A DNA stretch of 32,541 nucleotides, taken from Nocardioides cremeus. GTDB taxonomy: Bacteria > Actinomycetota > Actinomycetes > Propionibacteriales > Nocardioidaceae. The number at the start of each line of letters is the position of its first letter. Position 1 is the stretch's first letter. Made by a program: the position numbers and the translations under genes. A model generated the notes under the pieces. That model was not told where the DNA came from. It was given only the letters and a program-made list of their open reading frames with translations, and did not search any database. Of the stretch, positions 1 to 8,038 are shown piece by piece. The stretch covers positions 1 to 32,541 of the forward strand of contig NZ_JAULSC010000009.1 in assembly GCF_030518195.1 (NCBI RefSeq). Direction: 5' to 3'.

Positions 1-798
1 GAGCGCCAGCGAGGAACGTCGACGAGACCCGGTGACTGACGCGCTCGCCGTACGCCACGGACTCACCGGGTCTCGACGACGCTCGAGCCTTCGGCCCTCG
101 CTGCTCGACCAACGACCGCCGTTGGTCGAGCAGCGACGAGCGCCAGCGAGGAACGTCGACGAGACCCGGTGAGTGGCGTGCTCGCCGTACGCCACGGACT
201 CACTGGGTCTCGACGACGCTCGAGCCTTCGGCCCTCGCTGCTCGACCAACGGCGTGGCCCTTCGTTGGTCGAGCAGTGACGAGCGCCAGCGAGGAACGTC
301 GCCGAGACCGGGTGGGCGGCGTGGGCGGCGTACGCCATGGACTTGCGGGGTCTCGGCGTCGCTCGAGCCTTCGGCCCTCGCTGCTCGACCAACGGTGGTG
401 CGCTCCGTTGGTCGAGCAGTGACGAGCGCCAGCGAGGAACGTCGCCGAGACCCGGTGACTGACGTGCTTGCTGTACGCCATGGACTTGCGGGGTCTCGGC
501 GTCGCTCGAGCCTTCGGCCCTCGCTGCTCGACCAACGACGCGGCCCTTCGTTGGTCGAGCAGTGACGAGCGCCAGCGAGGAACGTCGACGAGACCCGGTG
601 AGTGGCGTGCTCGCCGTACGCCATGGGCTCACTGGGTCTCGGCGTCGCTCGAGCCTTCGGCCCTCGCTGCTCGACCAACGGAGGGTGAGTGACGTGGTTG
701 CCGTACGCCATGGACTTGTGGGGTCTCGGCGTCGCTCGAGCCTTCGGCCCTCGCTGCTCGACCAACGGCGTGGCCCTCGCTGCTCGACCTACGGCGGG
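1..798. repeat. Tandem array of ~143-bp palindromic repeats
   Basis: This 798-bp stretch holds no convincing gene. The motif TTGGTCGAGCAG recurs at 122, 265, 408 and 551, exactly 143 bp apart; GAGCGCCAGCGAGG recurs at 1, 138, 281, 424 and 567. A fifth unit is truncated after about 680 and a partial sixth follows. Each unit contains a hairpin whose arms read CTGCTCGACCAACG and CGTTGGTCGAGCAG (101-114 with 120-133; 238-251 with 263-276). Outer arms GGGTCTCG and CGAGACCC extend the dyad with gaps, around a conserved spacer containing GTACGCCA. The array lies just downstream of the ctaA stop codon. The related array at 18111-18545 has the same period. Open frames crossing it are by-products of GC-rich repeats. 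Confidence 0.9.
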
Positions 799-1662
799 TC
801 AGGGGTGGCGCACGCGCAGGAGGGTCCAGGTGACGCTGGCGGAGAGGACGGCCGCGCCGAGGAGGTGCAGGCCGACGAGGAGCACCGGCAGGTCGGTGAA
901 GTACTGCACGAAGCCGATGGTGCCCTGGGCCAGCTCGAGGCCGAGCAGCACCAGCGCGGCCTGCACCGCGGGGCGGGGGGCGCGCTGGACCAGCAGCGTC
1001 ACGACGAGGCCGACGGTCAGGCCCAGCAGCAGGAAGACCGCGTCGGCGTGCAGCTGGCTCCACTGCGCGGGGTCGAGGCCGTTGCGCTCGGTGGCCGCGT
1101 CGCCGGCGTGCGGCCCGGCCCCGGTCACGATGGTGCCGAGGTAGAAGACCACCCAGGCGGTGGCGACCACGCCCCACGCCAGCGCCACGGCGGGGCCGCG
1201 GGCGGGCGGCACAGGGCGGTCGAGGACCTGCAGGAAGCGCACCGAGAGCGCGACCAGGCCCAGCGACAGCAGCAGGTGCAACGAGACGATCCACGAGTTC
1301 AGGTCGGTCAGCACGGTGATGCCGCCGATGACGGCCTGCATCGGGATGCCGAGGCCGAGCAGCACCGAGAGCCGCACCAGCTCGCGCCGCCTGGTGCGCA
1401 GCGCCGCCACGAAGAGCAGCACGGCCACGGCGACCAGCACGAAGGTCAGCAGCCGGTTGCCGAACTCGATCGCGGAGTGGAACTCCAGCTCGCCGTGCGG
1501 CGTGAACGACTCGTCGGTGCAGCGCGGCCAGGTCGGGCAGCCGAGCCCCGAGCCGGTCAGGCGCACGGCGCCACCGGTGACCACGATGCCGATGTTGGCG
1601 ACCACCGAGGCCCAGCCGGCCCAGCGTGCCTGCCGCAGACGGGTGGTGTGCACGTCTGGCAC
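799..1662 (-). CDS. ctaA: Heme A synthase (COX15/CtaA family)
   Basis: Integral membrane enzyme that oxidises the C8 methyl of heme O to the formyl of heme A for aa3-type cytochrome c oxidase. The hydrophobic pattern fits about eight membrane segments. Near the N-terminus is GSGLGCPTWPRC, the extracytoplasmic loop with the paired cysteines of bacterial CtaA. Four histidines sit in family positions: EFHSAIEFGNR, VSLHLLLSL, SQLHADAVF and VGLHLLGAA. The GTG at 1662 is preferred because GGGAGTGAGGA lies just upstream; a GTG at 1671 would overlap the permease stop as GTGA, and a GTG at 1653 is also possible. About 287 aa, near the family's usual length. It is last in a minus-strand operon with an ABC exporter, as recalled for M. 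tuberculosis Rv1456c-Rv1458c. The family call is firm; the start is uncertain by a few codons. Confidence 0.9.
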   Translation of the reverse strand: MPDVHTTRLRQARWAGWASVVANIGIVVTGGAVRLTGSGLGCPTWPRCTDESFTPHGELEFHSAIEFGNRLLTFVLVAVAVLLFVAALRTRRRELVRLSVLLGLGIPMQAVIGGITVLTDLNSWIVSLHLLLSLGLVALSVRFLQVLDRPVPPARGPAVALAWGVVATAWVVFYLGTIVTGAGPHAGDAATERNGLDPAQWSQLHADAVFLLLGLTVGLVVTLLVQRAPRPAVQAALVLLGLELAQGTIGFVQYFTDLPVLLVGLHLLGAAVLSASVTWTLLRVRHP

Positions 1663-1667
1663 GTTCC

Positions 1668-2453
1668 TCACTCCCACTTGAAGGTGCGGGCGGTCAGCAC
1701 GGTGCCCAGGGCCGCCCACCCCGCGAGCACCGCCAGGGGCAGCAGCGCCACCTGGCCGTCGATCAGGGCAGTGCGCATCCCGCCGCCAAGGGCGCCGGAC
1801 GGCAGCCAGCGCACCACCTCGCCGAAGCCGCCGTACGCCGTCGCGGGCAGCACGACGGCGCCGCCGGCCAGCAGCAGGAGGTAGACGAGGTTGGCGGCGG
1901 CCAGCGTCGCCTCGGCGCGCAGCACCCCGGCCACGAAGAGCCCGAGCGCCGCGAAGGCCGCGGTGCCCAGGGCCGCGGTGGCCACAGCTCCGCCCACGGC
2001 GCCCGCCGAGGCCGCGGGCGACCAGCCGAGCGCCAGCGCGACACCGCCCACGACGAGGAGCTGGAGCAGCTCGACGAGCAGCAGCGCGAGCACCTTGCCG
2101 GCGAGCAGGCCGGTGCGGGGCAGGGGGGAGGAGCCGAGGCGCTTGATGACGCCGTAGCGACGCTCGAAGCCGGTGGCGATGGCCAGCGACGTGAACGCCG
2201 TCGACATCACCGCGAGGGCCAGCACGCCCGGGGTGAAGACGTCGACGGGCCGGCCGTCGAGGTCGAGGCCGACGCGGGCGGAGCCGAGGACGGCGCCGAC
2301 GAGCACGATGACCGGGATGACCACGGCGAGCAGCAGCTGCTCGCCGTTGCGCAGCATCAGCCGTGCCTCCATCCGTGCCTGGGCCAGCACCTGGCGGCGC
2401 AGCGGCGCGCCGCCGGGCCGGGGGGTGAAGGTGCCGGTCGCGGCCGCGCTCAC
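1668..2453 (-). CDS. ABC-2 type exporter permease
   Basis: Membrane half of an ABC-2 exporter, 261 aa with about six hydrophobic segments. The N-terminal cytoplasmic stretch (about residues 1-30) leads into VIPVIVLVGAVLGSARVG, and the region with FERRYGVIKRLGSSPLPR matches the cytoplasmic loop of drug and antibiotic-type ABC-2 permeases. The GTG start at 2453 overlaps the stop codon of the upstream ATPase (GTGA), so translation is probably coupled. The stop at 1668 abuts ctaA. The substrate cannot be read from the sequence; the link to ctaA suggests a role around the membrane or heme biogenesis, but that is inference. The equivalent M. tuberculosis gene (Rv1457c, from memory) is annotated only as antibiotic transport. 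Confidence 0.85.
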   Translation of the reverse strand: MSAAATGTFTPRPGGAPLRRQVLAQARMEARLMLRNGEQLLLAVVIPVIVLVGAVLGSARVGLDLDGRPVDVFTPGVLALAVMSTAFTSLAIATGFERRYGVIKRLGSSPLPRTGLLAGKVLALLLVELLQLLVVGGVALALGWSPAASAGAVGGAVATAALGTAAFAALGLFVAGVLRAEATLAAANLVYLLLLAGGAVVLPATAYGGFGEVVRWLPSGALGGGMRTALIDGQVALLPLAVLAGWAALGTVLTARTFKWE

Positions 2454-3415
2454 GAGGCGTGCTCCTCGAGCTCGCGGCCGGTCAGCTGCAGGAAGACGTC
2501 CTCGAGGCTGCGGGTGCCCAGGGTCAGCGACTCAGGCAGCACGCCCTGCTCCTCGCACCAGCGCGAGACGCGGGCCAGGGTGGAGGCGTCGGCCGGGCCG
2601 GTGACCAGCAGGCTCAGCGAGTCGAGCAGGGTCACGTTGGTGCCGGGGCCCAGCGCGGCGGTCAGCGACTCGGGCGCGCCCGGCGGGAACGGACGGGTCA
2701 CGACCAGCCGGATCGTCGAGACGCTGCCGCCCCGGGTGAGCTCGAGCGGCGAGCCCGACGCGATCAGCCGGCCGTGGTCGATGATGTGCACGGTGTCGGC
2801 GAGCCGCTCGGCCTCGTCCATGTAGTGCGTGGTCAGCACGACCGTCACCCCGTCGCCGCGCAGCTCCTCCAGCAGCTCCCACGTCGTACGCCGCGCCTGC
2901 GGGTCCATGCCCGCGGTCGGCTCGTCGACGAAGACGATCTCGGGGCGCCCGACCAGCGCCATCGCGAGGCCCAGGCGCTGCTGCTGGCCGCCGGAGAGCC
3001 GGCGGTAGGGGGTGCGGCCGCACTCGGCCAAGCCGAGCCGCTCGACGAGCAGGTCGTGGTCGACGGGGTGGGCGTGCAGCGCCGCGACGTGGCGCAGCAT
3101 CTCCTCGGCCCGCACCCCGCTCCAGGCGCCGCCGCCCTGCAGCATCACGCCGATGCGCGGCAGCAGGTCGCGGCGCTCACGCACCGGGTCGAGGCCCAGC
3201 ACCCGCACCCGCCCCTGCTGGGGGCGTCGGTAGCCCTCGCAGGTCTCCAGGGTCGTGGTCTTGCCGGCGCCGTTGGGGCCCAGCACCGCGGTGATCGATC
3301 CGCGCGCCACCTGCAGCGACAGGTCGTCGACAGCCGTCTTGGCGGCGTACCGCATCGTCAGGCCCTCGATCGCCACGGCGGGGGCGTCGGCGTGACGCGC
3401 GGGGTTCGGTGGCAC
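2450..3415 (-). CDS. ABC exporter ATP-binding protein
   Basis: ATPase subunit, 321 aa, partner of the overlapping downstream permease. Walker A is GPNGAGKTT, the Q-loop region reads GVMLQGGG, the signature is LSGGQQQRL, Walker B is FVDEPTAGMDP and the switch histidine is in TTHYMDEAE. The last 80 or so residues form the C-terminal extension usual in DrrA/CcmA-like exporters. The GTG at 3415 has no good Shine-Dalgarno but has TACACT six bases upstream on its strand, so a leaderless message is likely. It heads the operon ATPase-permease-ctaA and is divergent from the small membrane protein at 3472. Substrate unknown. Confidence 0.9.
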   Translation of the reverse strand: MPPNPARHADAPAVAIEGLTMRYAAKTAVDDLSLQVARGSITAVLGPNGAGKTTTLETCEGYRRPQQGRVRVLGLDPVRERRDLLPRIGVMLQGGGAWSGVRAEEMLRHVAALHAHPVDHDLLVERLGLAECGRTPYRRLSGGQQQRLGLAMALVGRPEIVFVDEPTAGMDPQARRTTWELLEELRGDGVTVVLTTHYMDEAERLADTVHIIDHGRLIASGSPLELTRGGSVSTIRLVVTRPFPPGAPESLTAALGPGTNVTLLDSLSLLVTGPADASTLARVSRWCEEQGVLPESLTLGTRSLEDVFLQLTGRELEEHAS

Positions 3416-3421
3416 CCCAGA

Positions 3422-3427
3422 AGTGTA
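3422..3427 (-). promoter_or_regulatory. Putative leaderless -10 box (TACACT) for the ABC-ctaA operon
   Basis: On the minus strand TACACT is followed by six bases and then the GTG start at 3415. This places the expected transcription start at or near the start codon. No Shine-Dalgarno is positioned for this start. Confidence 0.55.
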
Positions 3428-3458
3428 GGGAGCGCGCGAGAGTCCTCAGGTGCGCCCC

Positions 3459-3464
3459 TAGGCT
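3459..3464 (+). promoter_or_regulatory. Putative leaderless -10 box (TAGGCT) for the membrane protein at 3472
   Basis: TAGGCT, seven bases, then GTG at 3472. It faces away from the minus-strand box at 3422-3427, so the two promoters share a 56-bp intergenic region. Confidence 0.55.
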
Positions 3465-3471
3465 GAGCGAC

Positions 3472-3840
3472 GTGAACGCGTGGCTCATGGCACTGGTGCT
3501 GGTGCTGACCGGGGTCGCCGTGGTGGCCACCGTCGTGATGATCGTGCGTGACGAGTCCCCGCCGGGCGACCCCTACTTCCTGCTGCTCGGGGTGCTGCTG
3601 GTGGTGCTCCTGGTGCAGGCCGTGGTGGGCCTGGTCGCGCTGGCCGGCACCGAGGCCGACGTCGACGCCCCCACGTTCGTGGCCTACCTGCTGACCGCGG
3701 TGCTGGTGGTGCCGGTGGGGGCCGCGCTGGCGCTCGTCGAGCGCAGCCGCTGGGGCAGCGTGGTGCTCCTGGTGGCCCTCCTGACGGTCGCCGCCATGCA
3801 GGTACGCCTCGACTCGCTGTGGACCGGCGCGGGTGCCTGA
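3472..3840 (+). CDS. Small integral membrane protein, unknown function
   Basis: 122 aa, almost wholly hydrophobic. Four membrane segments can be seen: about residues 3-23, 36-56, 68-90 and 97-113. A short acidic loop (AGTEADVDAPT) lies between the second and third. No catalytic or binding motif is recognised. The GTG at 3472 is preferred because TAGGCT lies seven bases upstream and the reading frame further 5' runs through the divergent promoter. The downstream gene overlaps it by 8 bp, so the two membrane proteins are probably co-expressed and may form a complex. Not recognised beyond a conserved-looking actinobacterial membrane protein. Confidence 0.7.
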   Translation: MNAWLMALVLVLTGVAVVATVVMIVRDESPPGDPYFLLLGVLLVVLLVQAVVGLVALAGTEADVDAPTFVAYLLTAVLVVPVGAALALVERSRWGSVVLLVALLTVAAMQVRLDSLWTGAGA

Positions 3841-4231
3841 GCTCTCCACCGGCCCCGGGCGCGTGCTCGTGGCGCTGTACGGCGTCCTGGGCATCGCCGC
3901 GACCGGCCGCTCGGCCGTGCAGCTGCTCGGGCAGCCCGAGGAGGCTCCGCTGGCCTACTCGCTCTCGCTCCTGGCGGCCGTGCTCTACCTGGTCGCCACC
4001 GCCAGCCTGCTGCGCAGCACGCCGGCCGCGCGACGCGTCGGCCTGGTCGCCTGCTCGGTCGAGGCGGTGGGCGTGGTGGCCGTCGGTGTGCTGTCCTACG
4101 CTGCGAGCGACCTGTTCCCCGACAAGACGGTCTGGTCGCACTTCGGGCAGGGCTACGGCTACCTCCCGCTGGTGCTGCCGTTCCTCGGCCTGGCCTGGTT
4201 GAGACGCACCTCACCCTCAGCCGAGGGGTAA
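3833..4231 (+). CDS. Small integral membrane protein, unknown function
   Basis: 132 aa with about four hydrophobic segments (roughly residues 10-28, 39-60, 67-90 and 110-124). It starts at GTG 3833, inside the last codons of the preceding gene. It carries a semi-polar stretch (DKTVWSHFGQGYGYLP) before the last segment. No known domain was recognised. It ends 48 bp before sufR and may be read through into the SUF operon, although sufR has its own likely control site. Function unknown; the coding call rests on hydrophobicity, codon use and the overlap with its neighbour. Confidence 0.65.
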   Translation: MPELSTGPGRVLVALYGVLGIAATGRSAVQLLGQPEEAPLAYSLSLLAAVLYLVATASLLRSTPAARRVGLVACSVEAVGVVAVGVLSYAASDLFPDKTVWSHFGQGYGYLPLVLPFLGLAWLRRTSPSAEG

Positions 4232-4268
4232 GGGTGGCCTTGCTTGAAGGGCCCGGAGCAATAACGGC

Positions 4269-4283
4269 ACACTGATGTTGTGG
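4269..4283 (+). promoter_or_regulatory. Putative SufR operator overlapping the sufR start codon
   Basis: The sequence reads ACACT-GATGT-TGTGG. The operator reported for mycobacterial SufR is, from memory, ACACT-N5-TGTGA, so 9 of 10 defined bases match with the same spacing. The right half covers the GTG start at 4280. CACACT (4268-4273) also lies six bases before the GTG, where a leaderless -10 box would be, so bound SufR would block transcription initiation. Confidence 0.6.
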
Positions 4284-5014
4284 AATTCACCCGGACGACC
4301 GACGAGCCGACGCGACTGCGCGTCGCGCGCTCGATCCTGGTCGACGGCCCCTCCACCGCCGCGGCCCTGGCCGAGCGGCTCGACCTGACCCCGGCCGCCG
4401 TGCGCCGCCACCTCGACTCGCTGGTCGAGGACGGCAGCGTGGAGGCCCGCGAGCCCCGCGCCGGCGCGGTCCGCGGTCGTGGTCGTCCGGCCAAGGAGTT
4501 CGTGCTCACCGAGCGCGGACGCGAGGGCTTCGACCAGCAGTACGACGACCTCGCCGTGCAGGCGCTGCGCTTCCTGGCCGAGACCGGGGGCGGTGCCGCC
4601 GTCCGGGAATTCGCCAACCGGCGCGTGGCGTTCATAGAAGAGCGCTTCGAGAGGACCGCGGCCGAGCACCCCGATCTCAGCAAGGCCGAGGTGCTCGCAC
4701 AGCTCTTCACCGAGGAGGGGTACGCCGCCTCGGTGCGCGAGCTGCCCGGGCACGGCCCGGGGGCGTCGAGCGTGGGGGAGCAGCTGTGCCAGCAGCACTG
4801 CCCGGTCTCCCACGTGGCCCACGAGTTCCCCCAGCTGTGCGAGGCAGAGACCGAGGCGATCAGCCGCGTGCTCGACCACCACGTGCAGCGACTGGCGACC
4901 ATCGCCCACGGCGACGGCGTCTGCACCACCTGCATCCCCGACCTGCCGGGCAGCACGACTCGGCGCACGAACCGTCCCACGACCCGCAACGAGAAGGAGT
5001 CGGTCACCTCATGA
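4280..5014 (+). CDS. sufR: SufR, Fe-S sensing repressor of the SUF operon
   Basis: 244-aa winged-helix regulator. Residues 10-60 form the DNA-binding domain ([20 protein letters not shown] as helix-turn-helix). The C-terminal half carries the cysteines of SufR: C170 and C174 ([12 protein letters not shown]), C187 (PQLCEAE), and C215 and C218 ([11 protein letters not shown]). SufR proteins bind a [4Fe-4S] or [2Fe-2S] cluster and repress the suf genes when clusters are plentiful. The GTG start at 4280 overlaps the proposed operator. The stop overlaps the sufB ATG (ATGA), so repressor and scaffold are translationally coupled. Family call firm from the Cys pattern plus operon position; exact ligands are inferred. 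Confidence 0.93.
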   Translation: MEFTRTTDEPTRLRVARSILVDGPSTAAALAERLDLTPAAVRRHLDSLVEDGSVEAREPRAGAVRGRGRPAKEFVLTERGREGFDQQYDDLAVQALRFLAETGGGAAVREFANRRVAFIEERFERTAAEHPDLSKAEVLAQLFTEEGYAASVRELPGHGPGASSVGEQLCQQHCPVSHVAHEFPQLCEAETEAISRVLDHHVQRLATIAHGDGVCTTCIPDLPGSTTRRTNRPTTRNEKESVTS

Positions 5015-6429
5015 CCTCCATCGAAGAGCTCAACCCCGAGCTGCAGGGCATCGGTCGCTACGAGTTCGGCTGGGCCGACTCCGACGACGCCGGCGCCAAC
5101 GCCACCCGTGGGCTGAACGAGGCCGTGGTGCGCGACATCTCGGCCAAGAAGTCCGAGCCGCAGTGGATGCTCGACCTGCGACTGAAGGGCCTGAAGCTCT
5201 TCGACCGCAAGCCCATGCCCACGTGGGGTTCGGACCTGTCGGGCATCGACTTCGACAACATCAAGTACTTCGTTCGCTCCTCCGAGAAGCAGGCCGCCAC
5301 CTGGGACGACCTGCCCGAGGACATCAAGAACACCTACGACAAGCTCGGCATCCCCGAGGCGGAGAAGCAGCGCCTGGTCTCCGGCGTCGCCGCGCAGTAC
5401 GAGTCGGAGGTCGTCTACCACTCGATCCGCGAGGACCTCGAGGAGCAGGGCGTGCTCTTCCTCGACACCGACACCGCGCTCAAGGAGCAGCCCGAGCTGT
5501 TCCAGGAGTACTTCGGCACCGTCATCCCCGTCGGTGACAACAAGTTCTCCGCGCTGAACACCTCGGTGTGGTCGGGTGGCTCGTTCATCTACGTGCCGCC
5601 GGGCGTGCACGTCGACATCCCGCTGCAGGCCTACTTCCGGATCAACACCGAGAACATGGGCCAGTTCGAGCGGACCCTGATCATCGTCGACGAGGGTGCC
5701 TACGTGCACTACGTCGAGGGCTGCACCGCCCCGATCTACTCCTCCGACTCGCTGCACTCCGCGGTCGTGGAGATCATCGTGAAGAAGGGTGGGCGCTGCC
5801 GCTACACGACCATCCAGAACTGGTCGAACAACGTCTACAACCTCGTCACCAAGCGTGCGACCTGCGAGGCCGGCGCCACGATGGAGTGGGTCGACGGCAA
5901 CATCGGCTCGAAGGTGACGATGAAGTACCCCGCCATCTACCTCATGGGCGAGCACGCCAAGGGCGAGACCCTGTCCATCGCCTTCGCCGGCGAGGGCCAG
6001 CACCAGGACGCGGGCGCCAAGATGGTGCACGCCGCCCCGCACACCTCCAGCTCGATCCTGAGCAAGTCGGTGGCCCGCGGCGGTGGGCGCACGTCGTACC
6101 GCGGCCTGATCCAGGTCAACGAGGGCGCGCACGGCTCGAAGTCCAACGTGCTCTGCGACGCGCTCCTGGTCGACCAGGTCAGCCGCTCCGACACCTACCC
6201 CTACGTCGACATCCGCGAGGACGACGTGTCGATGGGCCACGAGGCGAGCGTCTCGAAGGTCTCCGACGACCAGCTCTTCTACCTCATGTCGCGCGGCATG
6301 GAGGAGGACGAGGCGATGGCGATGATCGTGCGCGGCTTCGTCGAGCCGATCGCCAAGGAGCTGCCGATGGAGTACGCCCTCGAGCTCAACCGCCTCATCG
6401 AGCTGCAGATGGAGGGCGCGGTCGGCTGA
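5011..6429 (+). CDS. sufB: SufB, Fe-S cluster scaffold subunit
   Basis: 472-aa central subunit of the SufBCD scaffold. The ATG at 5011 overlaps the sufR stop, with AAGGAG 11 bases upstream. Key residues are C382 ([10 protein letters not shown]) and E411 ([10 protein letters not shown]), 29 residues apart, the same spacing as E. coli C405 and E434, which are essential for cluster assembly. The beta-helix core spans roughly residues 170-400 and the C-terminal helices that dock SufC lie near residues 415-470. There is no intein, whereas the M. tuberculosis protein carries one (from memory). A longer in-frame 5' extension into sufR exists but is not supported. It acts in the cytosol with SufD and SufC. 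Confidence 0.97.
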   Translation: MTSIEELNPELQGIGRYEFGWADSDDAGANATRGLNEAVVRDISAKKSEPQWMLDLRLKGLKLFDRKPMPTWGSDLSGIDFDNIKYFVRSSEKQAATWDDLPEDIKNTYDKLGIPEAEKQRLVSGVAAQYESEVVYHSIREDLEEQGVLFLDTDTALKEQPELFQEYFGTVIPVGDNKFSALNTSVWSGGSFIYVPPGVHVDIPLQAYFRINTENMGQFERTLIIVDEGAYVHYVEGCTAPIYSSDSLHSAVVEIIVKKGGRCRYTTIQNWSNNVYNLVTKRATCEAGATMEWVDGNIGSKVTMKYPAIYLMGEHAKGETLSIAFAGEGQHQDAGAKMVHAAPHTSSSILSKSVARGGGRTSYRGLIQVNEGAHGSKSNVLCDALLVDQVSRSDTYPYVDIREDDVSMGHEASVSKVSDDQLFYLMSRGMEEDEAMAMIVRGFVEPIAKELPMEYALELNRLIELQMEGAVG

Positions 6430-6480
6430 TCGCCGCCGTCGTCCCTGCCCACCACCGCACCAAGAAAGCAATCACTGACT

Positions 6481-7674
6481 GTGACCGTGACTGATGCCGC
6501 CCGCGAGAGCGTGGCCTCCGCCCTCGAGGTCGACCGGGTGAACTCCCACCTGAACCCGCCGCCCTCCTACGACCTGGCCGACCACCCCGTGCCGACCGGG
6601 CGCGAGGAGGTGTGGCGCTTCACGCCGCTCAAGCGGCTGCGGGGCCTCCTCGACGGCGAGGCCTCCTCGTCGGCGCTGACCTGGACCACCGAGATCCCCG
6701 CCGGGGTCACCCTCAGCGAGATCGACGCCGCCACGGCGCGCGAGATCGGTGAGCTGGCCCCCAACGACCGGCCCTCGGCCCTCGCGGTGGCCAACGCCGC
6801 CTCGCCGGTGCTGCTCGACGTGCCCGCCGACCTCGAGGTCGAGGAGCCCGTGGTGCTGCGGCTGCACGGCGAGTCGGTCGACGACGTCGTGTGGGGTCAC
6901 CACGTGCTGCGCTTCGGCGCGCACAGCAAGGCCACCGTCGTGCTGGTGCACACCGGCTCGGCGCGCTACAGCGCGACCACCTCGGTGGTCGTCGGCGACG
7001 GCGCGCAGGTCAACGTGCTGACCCTGCAGGACTGGGACGACGACGCGGTGCACCTGGGCCGCGACGCGATCCGCGTGGGCCGCGACGCCTCGGTGCGTCA
7101 CACCTCGATCAGCTTCGGCGGTGACCTGGTGCGGCTGCACGCCAACGTCGAGTACGACGGCCCCGGCGGCGAGGCCGAGCTCTTCGGTCTCTACTTCGCC
7201 GACGAGGGCCAGCACCTCGAGCACCGGCTCTTCGCCGACCACACCGCACCCAAGACCAAGTCCAACGTGCTCTACAAGGGCGCGCTGCAGGGCCAGGGTG
7301 CGCACACGGTGTGGATCGGCAACGTGCTGATCCGTCCCGTCGCCGAGGGCATCGAGACCTACGAGGAGAACCGCAACCTGGTGCTCACCGACGGCTGCCA
7401 GGCCGACTCGGTGCCCAACCTCGAGATCGAGACCGGTGAGATCGAGGGTGCCGGGCACGCCTCGGCCACCGCGCGCTTCGACGACGAGCAGCTGTTCTAC
7501 CTGCGCAGCCGCGGCGTCTCCGACGAGGAGGCCCGCCGCCTGGTGCTGCACGGCTTCTTCAACGACCTGATCCGCAAGGTGGGCGTGCCCTTCCTCGAGG
7601 AGCAGATCACCGCCACCGTCGAGGACGAGCTCGCCAAGAACGTGCTCAAGGGCTACCGCCCGGCCACGGCATGA
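6481..7674 (+). CDS. sufD: SufD, Fe-S cluster scaffold subunit
   Basis: 397-aa partner of SufB in the SufBC2D complex. The N-terminal part carries REEVWRFTPLKRL, the usual SufD entry motif. The C-terminal half repeats the SufB fold, with TKSNVLYKGALQGQGAHTVW in place of the Cys-bearing SufB strand and GHASATARFDDEQLFYLRSRG before the SufC-binding helices. The GTG at 6481 is 51 bp after sufB; its ribosome site is weak (AAGAAAG), so a nearby internal GTG at 6487 is an alternative. The TGA stop overlaps the ATG of the Rieske gene (ATGA), implying coupling. Confidence 0.95.
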   Translation: MTVTDAARESVASALEVDRVNSHLNPPPSYDLADHPVPTGREEVWRFTPLKRLRGLLDGEASSSALTWTTEIPAGVTLSEIDAATAREIGELAPNDRPSALAVANAASPVLLDVPADLEVEEPVVLRLHGESVDDVVWGHHVLRFGAHSKATVVLVHTGSARYSATTSVVVGDGAQVNVLTLQDWDDDAVHLGRDAIRVGRDASVRHTSISFGGDLVRLHANVEYDGPGGEAELFGLYFADEGQHLEHRLFADHTAPKTKSNVLYKGALQGQGAHTVWIGNVLIRPVAEGIETYEENRNLVLTDGCQADSVPNLEIETGEIEGAGHASATARFDDEQLFYLRSRGVSDEEARRLVLHGFFNDLIRKVGVPFLEEQITATVEDELAKNVLKGYRPATA

Positions 7675-8006
7675 GCCTCGAGCGCGCCTGCAGCCTCGAC
7701 GAGGTGCCCGCCGACGAGGGCCTCGCGGTCCAGGTCGGCGACGTCACCGTGGTCGTGGCCCGTGACGGCGACGACGTCTACGCGCTGCAGGACCTCTGCT
7801 CGCACGCCGCGGTCGCCCTCAGCGAGGGCGAGGTGGCCGGTGGCGTCATCGAGTGCTGGCTGCACGGCTCGTGCTTCGACCTGCGCAGCGGCAAGCCCAC
7901 CGGGCTCCCGGCCACCGAGCCGGTCTCGACGTTCCCCGTGGAGGTCCGCGACGGCGACGTGTACGTCGACGTGGCCAGCACGCTCAACGGCGTGACCCCC
8001 TCCTGA
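7671..8006 (+). CDS. Rieske [2Fe-2S] ferredoxin in the SUF operon
   Basis: 111-aa soluble Rieske protein. The cluster motif is intact: C43-S-H45 and C62-W-L-H65-G, separated by 16 residues (CxHx16CxxH), giving two Cys and two His ligands. It resembles ferredoxin subunits of aromatic-ring dioxygenases, but no oxygenase gene is nearby. The ATG at 7671 overlaps the sufD stop. Its place between sufD and sufC suggests it donates electrons during cluster assembly or is an early client; this is inference. I recall the same insertion in other actinobacteria such as Streptomyces, but not in Mycobacterium. A dioxygenase ferredoxin role remains possible. Confidence 0.9.
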   Translation: MSLERACSLDEVPADEGLAVQVGDVTVVVARDGDDVYALQDLCSHAAVALSEGEVAGGVIECWLHGSCFDLRSGKPTGLPATEPVSTFPVEVRDGDVYVDVASTLNGVTPS

Positions 8007-8038
8007 CGACTTCTTCTCCACCAGAAAGCGAGACACAC

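Noticed and set aside
63..692. Several Arg/Ser-rich open frames on both strands of the repeat array
   Set aside because: They consist of translated repeat units, shift frame between units and have no promoter, ribosome site or domain.
1..798. Repeats at the left end as a CRISPR array
   Set aside because: The unit is about 143 bp, with conserved rather than unique spacers and no cas genes.
4228..4255. Iron-regulator (IdeR/DtxR) box before sufR around GGTAAGGGTGGCCTTGCTT
   Set aside because: Only short AAGG/CCTT symmetry; too many mismatches to the 19-bp consensus.
4159..6471. Long minus-strand open frame opposite sufR and sufB
   Set aside because: Antisense shadow of well-supported genes; no recognisable domain.
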